Assembly: GCF_018398335.1 (NCBI RefSeq)
Contig: NZ_JAHBRX010000002.1
Coordinates: forward strand, 1,488,001 to 1,552,000
Direction of reading: 5' to 3'
DNA length: 64,000 bases
Source of the DNA: Chelatococcus sp. HY11
Lineage (GTDB): Bacteria; Pseudomonadota; Alphaproteobacteria; Rhizobiales; Beijerinckiaceae
A program made the translations under genes and the position numbers. Positions 1-8,280 of the stretch are shown in pieces (the first letter of the stretch is position 1; each line of letters begins with the position of its first letter). The notes beneath the pieces were generated by a model, which made no database searches, had not been told where the DNA came from, and worked only from the letters and a program-made list of their open reading frames with translations.

Positions 1-132
1 GATCTCCTGCTCCGAGAGGCGTGTGCCCGGCGGCAGTTCGAGCGCGACGATCGCCCGGCGTAGTTCGGCTTCGACGCGGCCGGCTGCCGAAGCACCCGGA
101 GCGAGGGCGTGAGACGCCAACGAAAGGCTCAA
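1..132 (-). CDS. GntR-family transcriptional regulator, N-terminal part
   Basis: Only the first 44 codons lie in the window and the gene runs off the left edge. Reading leftwards from a TTG at 132-130, the peptide contains LRRAIVALELPPGTRLSEQE, the start of the GntR winged-helix domain (pattern RaI..g.l.PG..L.e..L). A GGAGG at 145-141 lies 8 nt before the TTG and supports this start; the short Ala/Ser-rich leader before the domain is usual for the FadR/FCD type. It diverges from the TRAP/kduI/kduD operon and is the natural candidate for its regulator. The effector domain is not visible, so the subfamily is open. Confidence 0.75.
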   Translation of the reverse strand, partial: MSLSLASHALAPGASAAGRVEAELRRAIVALELPPGTRLSEQEI

Positions 133-157
133 ATCAAAAACCTCCAAGGCCTGTTGC

Positions 158-184
158 CTACCATACGACAACATACTACCATAC
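158..184. promoter_or_regulatory. Direct repeat in divergent promoter region, candidate GntR operator
   Basis: CTACCATAC occurs at 158-166 and again at 176-184, a period of 18 bp, with a further CATAC between them at 172-176. The repeat lies in the 157-bp gap between the divergent GntR start (132) and the TRAP binding-protein start (290). Position and repeat structure suggest a regulator site; binding is inferred. Confidence 0.4.
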
Positions 185-289
185 AATTCATGCCGCAACC
201 GATGGGCGCGGACACCAAGCTTACGTTCGGCGCGCCAGCAAACAAGCCGGAAGCAGCATGGCGCTCGAATCCATGGGAGGACACACCAC

Positions 290-1276
290 ATGACCACACG
301 TCGAACATTCCTTGCCTACGCGGCAGCGCTCGCATTCTCGGTCGCTGTCGCGCCCTCAGCCTCCGCCCAGAGCGTGACACTACGCTCGGCTGATATCCAT
401 CCGAGCGATTACCCCACCGTCGAGGCTGTCCGCTACATGGGCAAGCTTCTCGAGGAGCGCAGCCAGGGCCGTATCAAGATCAACGTCTTTCACTCCGCCC
501 AACTCGGCCAGGAGAAAGACACGATCGACCAAACCCGCTTCGGCGTCATCGACATCAATCGCATCAACATGGCGCCGTTCAACAATCTGATACCGGCGAC
601 CAACGTCCCGTCCCTTCCGTTTATTTTCCGCTCAGTCGATCACATGCGGAAGGCGATGGATGGGCAGATCGGCGACAACCTGCTGAAAGAGTTTGAGAAA
701 CACGACCTGATCGGCCTCGCGCTTTACGATTCCGGATCGCGCTCCTTCTACAATTCCAAGCGTCCGATCAATAGTCCGGCCGACATGAAAGGCATGAAGA
801 TCCGCGTCCAGCAGTCCGACATGTTCGTCGCGCTTGTCTCGGCGCTCGGCGCGAATGCCACTCCTATGCCTTTCGGCGAGGTCTATTCCGCACTTCAGAC
901 CGGCGTGATCGACGGCGCCGAGAACAACTGGCCGTCCTATGAGTCGACCCGCCATTTCGAGGTCGCCAAGTTCTATTCGGTGACCGAACACTCGCTTTCG
1001 CCGGAAGCGTTGGTAATGTCGAAGAAAAGCTTCGACAAGTTCAACGCCGCCGACCAAGCGCTGATCAAGGCTGCGGCGAAGGAGTCCGTGCTCAAGATGC
1101 GCGAGCTCTGGGATGCGCGCGAGAAAGCGTCCGAGGCCAAGGTCAAGGCCGGCGGCGCGCAGATCAATCAGGTCGACAAGAAGCCGTTCATCGACGCGAT
1201 GAAGCCGGTCTACGACAAGTTTGTCACCGATCCGAAGCTGAAGGAGATGGTCGCCGCCATCCAGGCGGTGAACTGA
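290..1276 (+). CDS. TRAP transporter substrate-binding protein (DctP family)
   Basis: Periplasmic binding protein of a tripartite ATP-independent transporter, 328 aa, the usual length. The N-terminus has a twin-arginine-like signal (TTRRTFLAY) with a cleavage site after SASA, near residue 26. The DctP signature is clear: a segment with MKIRVQQSDMF followed by ATPMPFGEVYSALQTGVIDG at roughly 165-205, containing the arginine that binds the substrate carboxylate in this family. GGGAGG lies 10 nt before the ATG. It is first in an operon with DctQ, DctM, kduI, kduD and a KdgF-like cupin, so the ligand is probably an unsaturated or keto uronate or a short oligouronide (inference). Confidence 0.93.
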   Translation: MTTRRTFLAYAAALAFSVAVAPSASAQSVTLRSADIHPSDYPTVEAVRYMGKLLEERSQGRIKINVFHSAQLGQEKDTIDQTRFGVIDINRINMAPFNNLIPATNVPSLPFIFRSVDHMRKAMDGQIGDNLLKEFEKHDLIGLALYDSGSRSFYNSKRPINSPADMKGMKIRVQQSDMFVALVSALGANATPMPFGEVYSALQTGVIDGAENNWPSYESTRHFEVAKFYSVTEHSLSPEALVMSKKSFDKFNAADQALIKAAAKESVLKMRELWDAREKASEAKVKAGGAQINQVDKKPFIDAMKPVYDKFVTDPKLKEMVAAIQAVN

Positions 1277-1345
1277 GCCTCGATCAGGCAAGGCGGCCCG
1301 GGTGGCCGCCGCGCCTTCGGCCCCTTGCCAGCCCGGGCAAATGAC

Positions 1346-1879
1346 ATGCATGCCTTCACCGCCTTCCTAACACGCCTCGACGCCAAGCTCAGCCTTATCG
1401 CGCTGATCGCCGCCGGGATCGGCCTCGTCCTGATGACCATGATGGTCGCCTGGGGCGTGTTCGGCCGTTATGTCCTCAACGACACACCGATCTGGGTCGA
1501 GGCCGGCTCGCTTTTCCTGATGTCCTGGTTCATCTTGCTTGGCGCAGCCGTCGGCGTCCGTGAGAGCGATCATCTCGGTTTCGAGGTCGGGCTCGTGATG
1601 TCGCCACCGCCTTTGCGCGCGGCTCTGATCGTGCTGGGCGAGGCCCTCGTCTGCGCCTTCGGCCTCGCCATGCTCGGCTATGGCTGGCAGCTCGCGGCCG
1701 GCACCTGGGCCGACCGGATGCCGATCATCGGTATTTCGCGTGGCTGGGACTATGTGCCGATTGCGGCGGGCGGCGCGCTGATCGCGCTGTTCGCGCTCGA
1801 AAAGATCCTGCTCTTCGTCACCAGCCAGCAGCAGGCGCCGCTCGGCTTCGTCCATTTCGGCGAAAGCCAGGAGGCCTGA
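1346..1879 (+). CDS. TRAP transporter small permease (DctQ family)
   Basis: Small membrane subunit of the TRAP system, 177 aa with four hydrophobic segments (about residues 13-38, 48-68, 85-108 and 128-150). The segment GRYVLNDTPIWVEAGSLFLM is typical of DctQ. I start at the ATG at 1346 (MHAFTAF). An in-frame TTG at 1325 would add seven residues; neither has a strong ribosome site. It lies between the binding protein and DctM, and the downstream ATG follows after three bases, so the genes are surely co-transcribed. Confidence 0.88.
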   Translation: MHAFTAFLTRLDAKLSLIALIAAGIGLVLMTMMVAWGVFGRYVLNDTPIWVEAGSLFLMSWFILLGAAVGVRESDHLGFEVGLVMSPPPLRAALIVLGEALVCAFGLAMLGYGWQLAAGTWADRMPIIGISRGWDYVPIAAGGALIALFALEKILLFVTSQQQAPLGFVHFGESQEA

Positions 1880-1882
1880 TCC

Positions 1883-3163
1883 ATGGAACTCTGGATTCTG
1901 TTCGGCGTCTTCGCGGTTCTGCTGCTCATTGGCGTCCCCGTCGCCTTCTGCCTCGGCATCGCTTCGGTCGCGACCGTCGTCTATATGGGCCTGCCGCCCG
2001 TCGTCGTCTTCCAGCAGATGAATTCCGGCATGAACGCCTTCGCCATGATGGCGATCCCGTTCTTCATCTATGCTGGCGACCTGATGATCCGTGGCGGCAT
2101 CGCCGAGCGCCTCATCCAGATGGCGGCGAGCCTTGTCGGCCATCTGCGCGGGGGGCTCGGCCAGGTCAATGTCGTGACCTGCACGCTCTTCGGCGGCATC
2201 TCCGGCTCCGCGGTGGCCGACGCCTCTGCGGTTGGCGGGCTGATGATCCCGCAGATGAAGAAGCGCGGCTACGACGCCGACTACGCTGTCAATGTCACAG
2301 CGAACGCGGCGATCATCGCGCTGCTGATCCCGCCCTCGCACAACATGATCATCTACTCGCTCTCGGCAGGGGGCAATCTCTCGATCGCGGATCTGTTCAC
2401 GGCCGGCGTCGTGCCTGGCCTGTTGCTCTGCGCCGCGCTGATGGTTGCCGCCTGGGCGGTCGCGGTGAAGCGCGGCTATCCGCGCGAGCCCTTCCCCGGC
2501 TTCGCCACCGTCGGCCGCTACGTCGTGCTGGCGCTCCCCGGCATCCTGCTGATCGGTATCATCTTCGGCGGCGTCCGTTCCGGCGTCTTTACGGCGACTG
2601 AATCCTCCTGTGTCGCCGTGGTCTACGCCATCCTTGTCACCATCATCGTCTACCGTCAGCTCACCTGGACCGCCTTCGTCGAGGCGACGCTCGGTGCGGT
2701 GCGCACCACGGCGATGGTGCTGCTGGTGATCGGCACGGCCGGCGCCTTTGGCTGGCTGATGGCCTTCCTGCAGGTGCCGCAGGCGACCATCGCGGCCATG
2801 AAGGCGGTCTCCGACAACCCGATTGTCATCCTGCTGATGATCAACCTGATCCTCCTGGTGCTCGGCACCTTCATGGACATGGCGCCGATGATCATCATCT
2901 GCACGCCGATCTTCCTGCCGGTGGTGAAAGCCTTTGGCGTCGATCCGATCCATTTCGGCGTGATCCTGATCCTTAACGCCGGCATCGGCCTCAACACTCC
3001 GCCGGTGGGCTCGGTGCAGTTCGTTGCCTGCGCTATCGGCCGGATTTCCATCGGCGAGTCCATGCGCACAATCTGGCCTTTCTACGGCGCCAGCGTCGCG
3101 GTGCTCCTGCTCGTCACCTATGTGCCCGGCCTGTCGCTCTGGCTACCGCGCCTGTTCCACTAA
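1883..3163 (+). CDS. TRAP transporter large permease (DctM family)
   Basis: Ion-coupled translocating subunit of the TRAP importer, 426 aa with about a dozen hydrophobic segments. Family hallmarks are GGISGSAVADASAVGGLMIP near 110-130, a conserved IPPSHNMIIYS loop near 150-160, and a C-terminal NAGIGLNTPPVG near 365-375. GGAGG overlaps the end of dctQ and sits 8 nt before the ATG. With the two preceding genes it makes a complete three-part Na+/H+-driven acid importer. Confidence 0.95.
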   Translation: MELWILFGVFAVLLLIGVPVAFCLGIASVATVVYMGLPPVVVFQQMNSGMNAFAMMAIPFFIYAGDLMIRGGIAERLIQMAASLVGHLRGGLGQVNVVTCTLFGGISGSAVADASAVGGLMIPQMKKRGYDADYAVNVTANAAIIALLIPPSHNMIIYSLSAGGNLSIADLFTAGVVPGLLLCAALMVAAWAVAVKRGYPREPFPGFATVGRYVVLALPGILLIGIIFGGVRSGVFTATESSCVAVVYAILVTIIVYRQLTWTAFVEATLGAVRTTAMVLLVIGTAGAFGWLMAFLQVPQATIAAMKAVSDNPIVILLMINLILLVLGTFMDMAPMIIICTPIFLPVVKAFGVDPIHFGVILILNAGIGLNTPPVGSVQFVACAIGRISIGESMRTIWPFYGASVAVLLLVTYVPGLSLWLPRLFH

Positions 3164-3173
3164 AGGACACATC

Positions 3174-4010
3174 ATGACCATCGAGATTCGCCAGGTTTCG
3201 CACCCTGAGACCGTAAGGGGCTTCGACACGGCGGAGCTGCGGCGCCACTTCCTGATCGAGGCGCTCTTCGTCCCCGGAGAGGTGAAGCTGACATACAGCC
3301 ATCTCGACCGCGTCGTGGTCGGCGGTGCCATGCCGACGGCTGAGCCGGTCGTTCTGCCGACGCCTAAGGCGGTCGGCACCGATGCATTCCTCAAACGCCG
3401 CGAACTCGGCATCGTCAATGTCGGCGCTCCCGGCAAGGTTTCGGTCGACGGCAAGGATTACGCGCTCGCCAAGCGCGACGCGCTTTACGTCGGCAAGGAA
3501 GCTGGCGATGTCTCGTTTGCCAGCGACGATGCGGCGGAACCGGCTAAGTTCTACCTGCTCTCGACGCCCGCGCATGCCGTGCATCCGACCAGCGTGATCC
3601 GGGAAGCCGACGCCAAGACGCTCGCGCTTGGCGAGCAGGAAACCGCCAACAGGCGCACGATCCGCCAGTACATCATCCCCGGCATCTGCGAGACCTGTCA
3701 GCTCGTCATGGGCGTGACCACACTGGAAGAGGGCAGCATATGGAACACCATGCCCTCCCACACACATGACCGTCGCTGTGAGATCTACCTCTATTTCGAT
3801 CTTCCCGCCGATGCCCGCGTCTTCCATCTGATGGGCGAGCCGCAGGAGACCCGCCATCTTGTCGTCACCAATGAGCAGGCGATCCTTTCGCCGGGCTGGT
3901 CGATCCATTCCGGCGTCGGCACCAAGGCCTATTCTTTCATCTGGGGCATGGGCGGCGACAATGTTGACTATACCGACATGGACATGGTTGCGACGGGAGA
4001 TCTGCGCTGA
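3174..4010 (+). CDS. kduI: 5-dehydro-4-deoxy-D-glucuronate isomerase
   Basis: KduI converts 4-deoxy-L-threo-5-hexosulose uronate (from unsaturated uronates) to 3-deoxy-D-glycero-2,5-hexodiulosonate in the cytoplasm. The protein is 278 aa, the normal length. The metal site is visible as MPSHTHDRRCEIYLYF (two His and one Glu) and a later His in GWSIHSGVG. The ATG at 3174 follows AAAGGACA and begins MTIEIRQVSHPETVRGF, matching the family start; longer in-frame extensions upstream overlap dctM and are not needed. It lies 10 nt behind dctM and its stop overlaps the kduD start (TGATG). Confidence 0.96.
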   Translation: MTIEIRQVSHPETVRGFDTAELRRHFLIEALFVPGEVKLTYSHLDRVVVGGAMPTAEPVVLPTPKAVGTDAFLKRRELGIVNVGAPGKVSVDGKDYALAKRDALYVGKEAGDVSFASDDAAEPAKFYLLSTPAHAVHPTSVIREADAKTLALGEQETANRRTIRQYIIPGICETCQLVMGVTTLEEGSIWNTMPSHTHDRRCEIYLYFDLPADARVFHLMGEPQETRHLVVTNEQAILSPGWSIHSGVGTKAYSFIWGMGGDNVDYTDMDMVATGDLR

Positions 4011-4780
4011 TGCGAACACCGTTTGATCTGAGTGGGCGCACCGCCATCGTCACCGGCGCCAACACCGGGCTCGGTCAGGCTATCGCGGTGGCGCTGGCTG
4101 CCGCGGGGGCGGGGATCGCCGCGGTCGGCCGTTCGGGCATGGCCGAGACGAAGGCGCTGGTTGCAGAGACAGGCCGCCCCTTCCATGAGATCAAGGCCGA
4201 CCTCGCTACGTTGGCGCCGATAAGCCGTATCGTCGAGGAGGCCGAAACCGCTGCAAACGCCGATGGCTCGCGGCTCGACATTCTCGTCAACAATGCCGGC
4301 ATCATCCGCCGGGCCGACGCCATCGACTTCACCGAGGCCGATTGGGACGCGGTCATGGACGTCAACCTGAAGTCCACCTTCTTCCTGACGCAGAGCGTTG
4401 CGAAGCGCATGCTCGCCGACGGCAAGGGTGGCAAGATCATCAATATCGCCTCGCTGCTATCCTTCCAGGGCGGCATCCGCATCCCCTCCTACACAGCCTC
4501 GAAGAGTGGGCTGGCCGGGCTCACGCGGTTGCTCGCCTGTGAATGGGCGGGGAAGGGAATCAACGTCAACGCGATCGCGCCGGGGTATTTCGTCACGAAC
4601 AACACGGCCGCCCTTCGCGCTGATCCCGAGCGCAATGACGCGATCCTCGCGCGAATTCCGGCCGGGCATTGGGGCCAGCCGCAGGAGCTCGGCGGGGCGG
4701 CCGTTTTTCTCGCGTCCGATGCCGCCGCCTATGTCCACGGCGTCGTCCTGCCGGTCGACGGTGGCTGGCTCGCACGCTGA
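4010..4780 (+). CDS. kduD: 2-dehydro-3-deoxy-D-gluconate 5-dehydrogenase (SDR)
   Basis: Short-chain dehydrogenase that reduces 3-deoxy-D-glycero-2,5-hexodiulosonate to 2-keto-3-deoxygluconate, the step after KduI. It has 256 aa with the NAD-binding TGANTGLGQAIA near 15-26, NNAG near 95, catalytic Ser in NIASLLSFQ and YTASKSG (Tyr and Lys) near 160-165. The C-terminal VDGGWLAR is shared with KduD proteins. Overlap with kduI by one base argues for coupled translation. Assignment as KduD rather than a generic gluconate dehydrogenase rests on sequence style plus the kduI neighbour. Confidence 0.93.
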   Translation: MRTPFDLSGRTAIVTGANTGLGQAIAVALAAAGAGIAAVGRSGMAETKALVAETGRPFHEIKADLATLAPISRIVEEAETAANADGSRLDILVNNAGIIRRADAIDFTEADWDAVMDVNLKSTFFLTQSVAKRMLADGKGGKIINIASLLSFQGGIRIPSYTASKSGLAGLTRLLACEWAGKGINVNAIAPGYFVTNNTAALRADPERNDAILARIPAGHWGQPQELGGAAVFLASDAAAYVHGVVLPVDGGWLAR

Positions 4781-4791
4781 AGGGGAGCAAC

Positions 4792-5151
4792 ATGGACCGC
4801 AAGAACGAACCTTTCGCCCGTGATGCAGATCTCGCCTGGGAGCCCGCCGGCGAAGGCGTGACGCGCAAGATTCTGACCTATCGCGACGAGGTCATGATGG
4901 TGCGCGTGCGGTTCGAGGCGGGCGCCATCGGCCCCGCGCACAGCCATCCGCATATCCAGTGCTCGCTTGTCGAAACCGGCGTCTTCGACATCACCATCGC
5001 CGGCCACACCGAACGGCTTGTCGCCGGCGATAGCTTCACCGTGCCGCCCGATGCGATCCACGGCGCCGTGAATGTCCAAGCCGGCACCCTTGTCGATGTC
5101 TTCACGCCCATGCGGCGGGATTTCGTGATGCTCCCTGATGATCGCGGCTGA
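4792..5151 (+). CDS. kdgF: Cupin protein, KdgF-like uronate linearising factor
   Basis: Single-domain cupin of 119 aa. The metal motif is HSHPHIQCSLVETGVFDITIA (His, His and a Gln/Glu in the first cupin motif) and a second motif PPDAIHGAV with its His. KdgF proteins open the ring of 4,5-unsaturated uronate monomers and feed KduI; the segment GVTRKILTYRDEVMMVRVRF and the ending VDVFTPMRRDF resemble them. It follows kduD by 11 bases with GGGGAG before the ATG. The symbol is given by resemblance and context; a general cupin of unknown role is the alternative. Confidence 0.8.
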   Translation: MDRKNEPFARDADLAWEPAGEGVTRKILTYRDEVMMVRVRFEAGAIGPAHSHPHIQCSLVETGVFDITIAGHTERLVAGDSFTVPPDAIHGAVNVQAGTLVDVFTPMRRDFVMLPDDRG

Positions 5152-5482
5152 TTAACCGATCCGTTGCGCTCGGCATTGTCCCGGAAATGCCCCGGGTAAA
5201 ACATAACGCCACAATCAGATTTCGCCTCAGATCCGGACAGGGCGAGAATGTCCCTAATCGCCTTCGTCACCAGACCCCGGACGAACGCTGCAACGTCCCC
5301 GATTTGCCCCTCCTGCTATCATTACCCTGTCGTTCGCGGGGAGCCGTAACGTCGGAAGTGTGGCTTGAGCAGAATGGTGGCGGGGGAATCGTTCGCCCAC
5401 CCCATGAGGTATCACCAACGGCATTACCGTGTTCCAGGTAACGATAGACTATTGTGTTCCATGGAGGATTGCATGACTCTCG
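5152..5482. other. Intergenic stretch between uronate operon and RpiR gene
   Basis: About 330 bp without a convincing gene. An inverted repeat TTACC-N8-GGTAA lies at 5424-5441 and the word GTGTTCCA occurs at 5429-5436 and 5454-5461. It probably carries the rpiR promoter, with the operator just downstream of it. No rho-independent terminator for the preceding operon is visible. Confidence 0.4.
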
Positions 5483-5506
5483 TGAAACTGAAGTTTCATG
5501 CGAGTC
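5475..5506. promoter_or_regulatory. Long palindrome at start of RpiR gene, candidate autoregulatory operator
   Basis: Two 14-bp arms (GACTCTCGTGAAAC and GTTTCATGCGAGTC, two mismatches) flank the 4-base centre TGAA. The core 5483-5498 has the form TGAAA-N6-TTTCA, as used by several RpiR-family regulators, and matches a second copy at 6463-6478. It overlaps the ATG at 5498, so binding or RNA folding could also block translation. Confidence 0.6.
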
Positions 5507-6352
5507 ACTATGAAGTCGAGAGACCGTTCCTTCCTTACCCGTGTGCGACAAGCTCTCCCGTCACTCCATCCGGCCGAACGCCGGCTTGGGGACTTCGTGT
5601 GCGATTTTCCAGGCGAACTTGCCAGCTATTCGGCGCAGGAGCTTGCCGCGCTCGCCCATGTTTCGAAGGCGACGGTCTCACGCTTCGTCCAGCGCCTCGG
5701 CTACGAGAACTATGAGGCGGCACGGCGCCATGCCCGTGCCGAGAAGCAGACCGGCTCGCGACTGTTCCTCTCCGCAAATGTCGATTCCGCCGCTGAGCAA
5801 TCGGTTGCCGCCCATACGGCTCAGGCCGTCGCCAATCTGGAAGCAACGTTTCTCGCCATCACGGATGCGCAGGTCAGTGCCATCGCCGACGCCATCCTCG
5901 GCGCGCGCAAGAGCTGGGTGGTCGGGTTTCGCGCGAATGCTTCGTTCGCGAGTTATCTGCAATGGCAACTCACCCAGGTGGTCGAAAACATCGTCGCCAT
6001 TCCCGGGGCCGGGCAGACATTGGGCGAGCACATGGTCAGCATAGGGCCCGAGGATGTGGTGATCGTATTTGGCCTGCGGCGGCGGATCGCGCGGCTGCCG
6101 CTGATCCTTGAGCAAATCCAGAAAAGTGGGGCCAAGCTGCTCTACGTGACCGATGAAGGGGAGAACTTCCTGTCCAGCGCGAACTGGCACCTGCGCTGCC
6201 AGACGTTGGCGCCAGGCCCGCTGTTCAGCCATGTGTCCGTGATGGCGCTGTGCCACCTGCTCGCCACGCGCTGCATAGAACGAGCGGCTTCCGCCGGCCG
6301 CACGCGACTGCGAGGGATCGAGACGCTGAACGATGCCCTCGACGAGCTGTGA
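5498..6352 (+). CDS. RpiR/MurR-family transcriptional regulator
   Basis: Sugar-phosphate-type regulator of 284 aa. The N-terminal helix-turn-helix (about 15-85) includes LHPAERRLGDFV and ELAALAHVSKATVSRFVQRL; a SIS sugar-binding domain follows (about 125-260), starting at KSWVVGFRANASF. An ATG at 5510 (MKSRDRSF) is an alternative start that would put the whole palindrome core in the leader. The gene precedes a TRAP operon carrying the same palindrome, so it most likely controls itself and that importer in response to a sugar-acid intermediate (inference). Confidence 0.9.
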   Translation: MRVTMKSRDRSFLTRVRQALPSLHPAERRLGDFVCDFPGELASYSAQELAALAHVSKATVSRFVQRLGYENYEAARRHARAEKQTGSRLFLSANVDSAAEQSVAAHTAQAVANLEATFLAITDAQVSAIADAILGARKSWVVGFRANASFASYLQWQLTQVVENIVAIPGAGQTLGEHMVSIGPEDVVIVFGLRRRIARLPLILEQIQKSGAKLLYVTDEGENFLSSANWHLRCQTLAPGPLFSHVSVMALCHLLATRCIERAASAGRTRLRGIETLNDALDEL

Positions 6353-6462
6353 CTGATCTTTGAGCATTTGCCCGAAACCGGGCGCCATTATTCAGTCACG
6401 CGAGCTTGGATTTCACAGGCCTCCAAAGTGTAGATTTTTAACTAAATAACTGATAAATGATA

Positions 6463-6478
6463 TGAAATCATAGTTTCA
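6463..6478. promoter_or_regulatory. Second RpiR-type palindrome, upstream of TRAP operon 2
   Basis: TGAAATCATAGTTTCA is a TGAAA-N6-TTTCA palindrome (extended to TATGAAA/TTTCATA at 6461-6480). It has the same arm sequence and spacing as the copy at 5483-5498 and lies 126 bp before the ATG of the next binding-protein gene in an AT-rich promoter-like stretch. Confidence 0.6.
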
Positions 6479-6603
6479 TATAAACTGGCATGAAATCTGT
6501 ATTCCCTTTGTCGAGGAAGTGCGGCGGGCTTTGCCCTCGACGGCGCTTCCACAGCGTACGCAGGAACCCTTCACACGCTCAATTGCCACGAAAGGCTACC
6601 CGC

Positions 6604-7635
6604 ATGCCCAGGATGTTCATTTTCGCCGCCTTGTCCGCTCTCATGATTGCCCCCGCGAGCGCGGAAACCATTACGTTACGTGTGCTCGGCCAGCCCTCAG
6701 GCTCCGGCCTCATCGCGCAGCAGAAGGAACAGCCCTTCTTCGAAAAACTCGCGAGTAAGACCGGGCTCGACATCAAGGTCGAGTATCTGCCCGTCGATGT
6801 CGCCGGCATCCCGGACACAGACGGGTTACGTATCCTCAAATCAGGTCTGTTCGACATCGTGTCCATCCGCGGCCCGCAGGTCAGCCGTGATGAACCCTCC
6901 GTGCTCGGCCTTGATCTCGTCGGCCTGAACACATCCTACGACGCGGGCAAGAAGCATATCGCCGCCTTCATGCCTTTTGTCGACAGCCGGCTTCAGGCGC
7001 AGTTCAACGCCAAGCTGCTCGGGGTCTGGCCCGCGGGGCCCCAGGTCATCTTCTGCAAGCCGGAGGTGGCGAGCCTTGCCGGCCTCAAGGGTCTGAAGGT
7101 CCGCGTGGGCGACCAGAGCGCCGCCAATTTCGTGACCAAGCTCGGCGCCACCGGCATTTCCATGCCGTTCGGCGAGGTGCAGCAGTCGCTGGCGCGCGGC
7201 GTCGTTGACTGCGCCATAACCGGTCCCGCTTCCGCCAATTCAGGCGGCTGGCCCGAGGCCACGACGACTGTTCTGCCGGTTGCGCTCCAGCTCGCCGTCA
7301 ACGGCTACGCCATCAACAAGAACAGCCTGAGGAAATTCACGCCCGAGCAGCAGGAGAAACTCGCGGCCGCCATCGGCGAACTCACGACGGACATCTGGGC
7401 ATTCTCCGAGGCGCTCTATGAGGACGCCATGCGCTGCAATACGGGCGCGAAGCCTTGCGAGCGCGGTGTTTCCTACAAGCTGAAGCAAGCAGACCCCTCT
7501 GAAAGCGACCTCAAGGCGGTCGCTGCCGCGGTCGGCGAGGTGTCACTGCCGATCTGGGCCAAGCAGTGCAACACTGTCGCTCCCAAATGCGAGGAAACCT
7601 GGCGCGCGGCCGTCGGCTCGCAGCTCGGCCTCTGA
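6604..7635 (+). CDS. TRAP transporter substrate-binding protein (DctP family)
   Basis: Periplasmic binding protein, 343 aa, with signal peptide MPRMFIFAALSALMIAPASA and cleavage before ETITL. The DctP core is LKGLKVRVGDQSAANFVTKL followed by GISMPFGEVQQSLARGVVDC near 155-205. The C-terminal part has two similar cysteine pairs, CNTGAKPC and CNTVAPKC, about 45 residues apart, probably disulfides formed in the periplasm. I start at the ATG at 6604; an ATG three codons later is possible. First gene of the second TRAP operon, ligand unknown, under a likely RpiR operator. Confidence 0.9.
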   Translation: MPRMFIFAALSALMIAPASAETITLRVLGQPSGSGLIAQQKEQPFFEKLASKTGLDIKVEYLPVDVAGIPDTDGLRILKSGLFDIVSIRGPQVSRDEPSVLGLDLVGLNTSYDAGKKHIAAFMPFVDSRLQAQFNAKLLGVWPAGPQVIFCKPEVASLAGLKGLKVRVGDQSAANFVTKLGATGISMPFGEVQQSLARGVVDCAITGPASANSGGWPEATTTVLPVALQLAVNGYAINKNSLRKFTPEQQEKLAAAIGELTTDIWAFSEALYEDAMRCNTGAKPCERGVSYKLKQADPSESDLKAVAAAVGEVSLPIWAKQCNTVAPKCEETWRAAVGSQLGL

Positions 7636-7659
7636 TCCCGCCTTGCCCGGAGAAGAGCC

Positions 7660-8280
7660 ATGCAAACCTATTCACGCTTCCTCGGCATCCTGTTCGGGGC
7701 CTTGATGATAGTTCTCTCCGTGGCGATCACGGCCGAGACGTTGTTGCGTAAGTTCTTCTCCTTCACGCTGGGAGGTATTGACGAATTGGGCGGCTACGCA
7801 ATCGCGGTCGCCGCCCCGCTCGCCTTCACCGTCGCACTCGTCGAAAATGCGCATATCCGCATCAATCAGCTGACGACGCTGTTTTCCAAACCGGTCCAGG
7901 CAGTGCTTGACGCGTTGTCCGTGGTCTCGATGGCCGTTCTGGCGGGCTATTTCTTCTTTTTTACCATAGAGACAGTGATCGATACCTATCAGTATCAGTC
8001 GATCGCGCCGACACCCTGGGCGACGCCGCTGATCTACCCGCAGATGGTCTGGCTACTCGCCAGTGTGACCTTTCCGATCGCGGCGATTATCCTGACCGTC
8101 CAGGCGCTACGCCTCATGATGCGCGGCGACTGGCGCTCCCTGATGCGCCGCTTTGGTCCGGCAACGCCCGAGGAGGAGTTGCAGGCCGAGCTGGACGATC
8201 TGAAGAAACGCGAGAAGGCCGCCCATCGGGAGATGCTCGCTTCCGACGAGCCTCTCGTTCAGGAAGGAGCAACACGATGA
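7660..8280 (+). CDS. TRAP transporter small permease (DctQ family)
   Basis: Small TRAP membrane subunit, 206 aa, four hydrophobic segments, with the DctQ-like stretch FTLGGIDELGGYAIAVAAPL near 30-50 and an ENAHIRINQL loop. The C-terminal 40 residues are a charged, probably helical tail (EEELQAELDDLKKREKAAHR) that most family members lack. GGAGAAGAGCC precedes the ATG. Its stop overlaps the start of DctM by four bases (ATGA). Confidence 0.88.
   Translation: MQTYSRFLGILFGALMIVLSVAITAETLLRKFFSFTLGGIDELGGYAIAVAAPLAFTVALVENAHIRINQLTTLFSKPVQAVLDALSVVSMAVLAGYFFFFTIETVIDTYQYQSIAPTPWATPLIYPQMVWLLASVTFPIAAIILTVQALRLMMRGDWRSLMRRFGPATPEEELQAELDDLKKREKAAHREMLASDEPLVQEGATR

Noticed and set aside
1367-2953. 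Open frame of 528 codons on the minus strand
   Set aside because: It lies entirely antisense to the TRAP DctQ and DctM genes and reads as His/Asp/Arg-rich low-complexity protein, the usual mirror of GC-rich membrane genes. No ribosome site or family motif.
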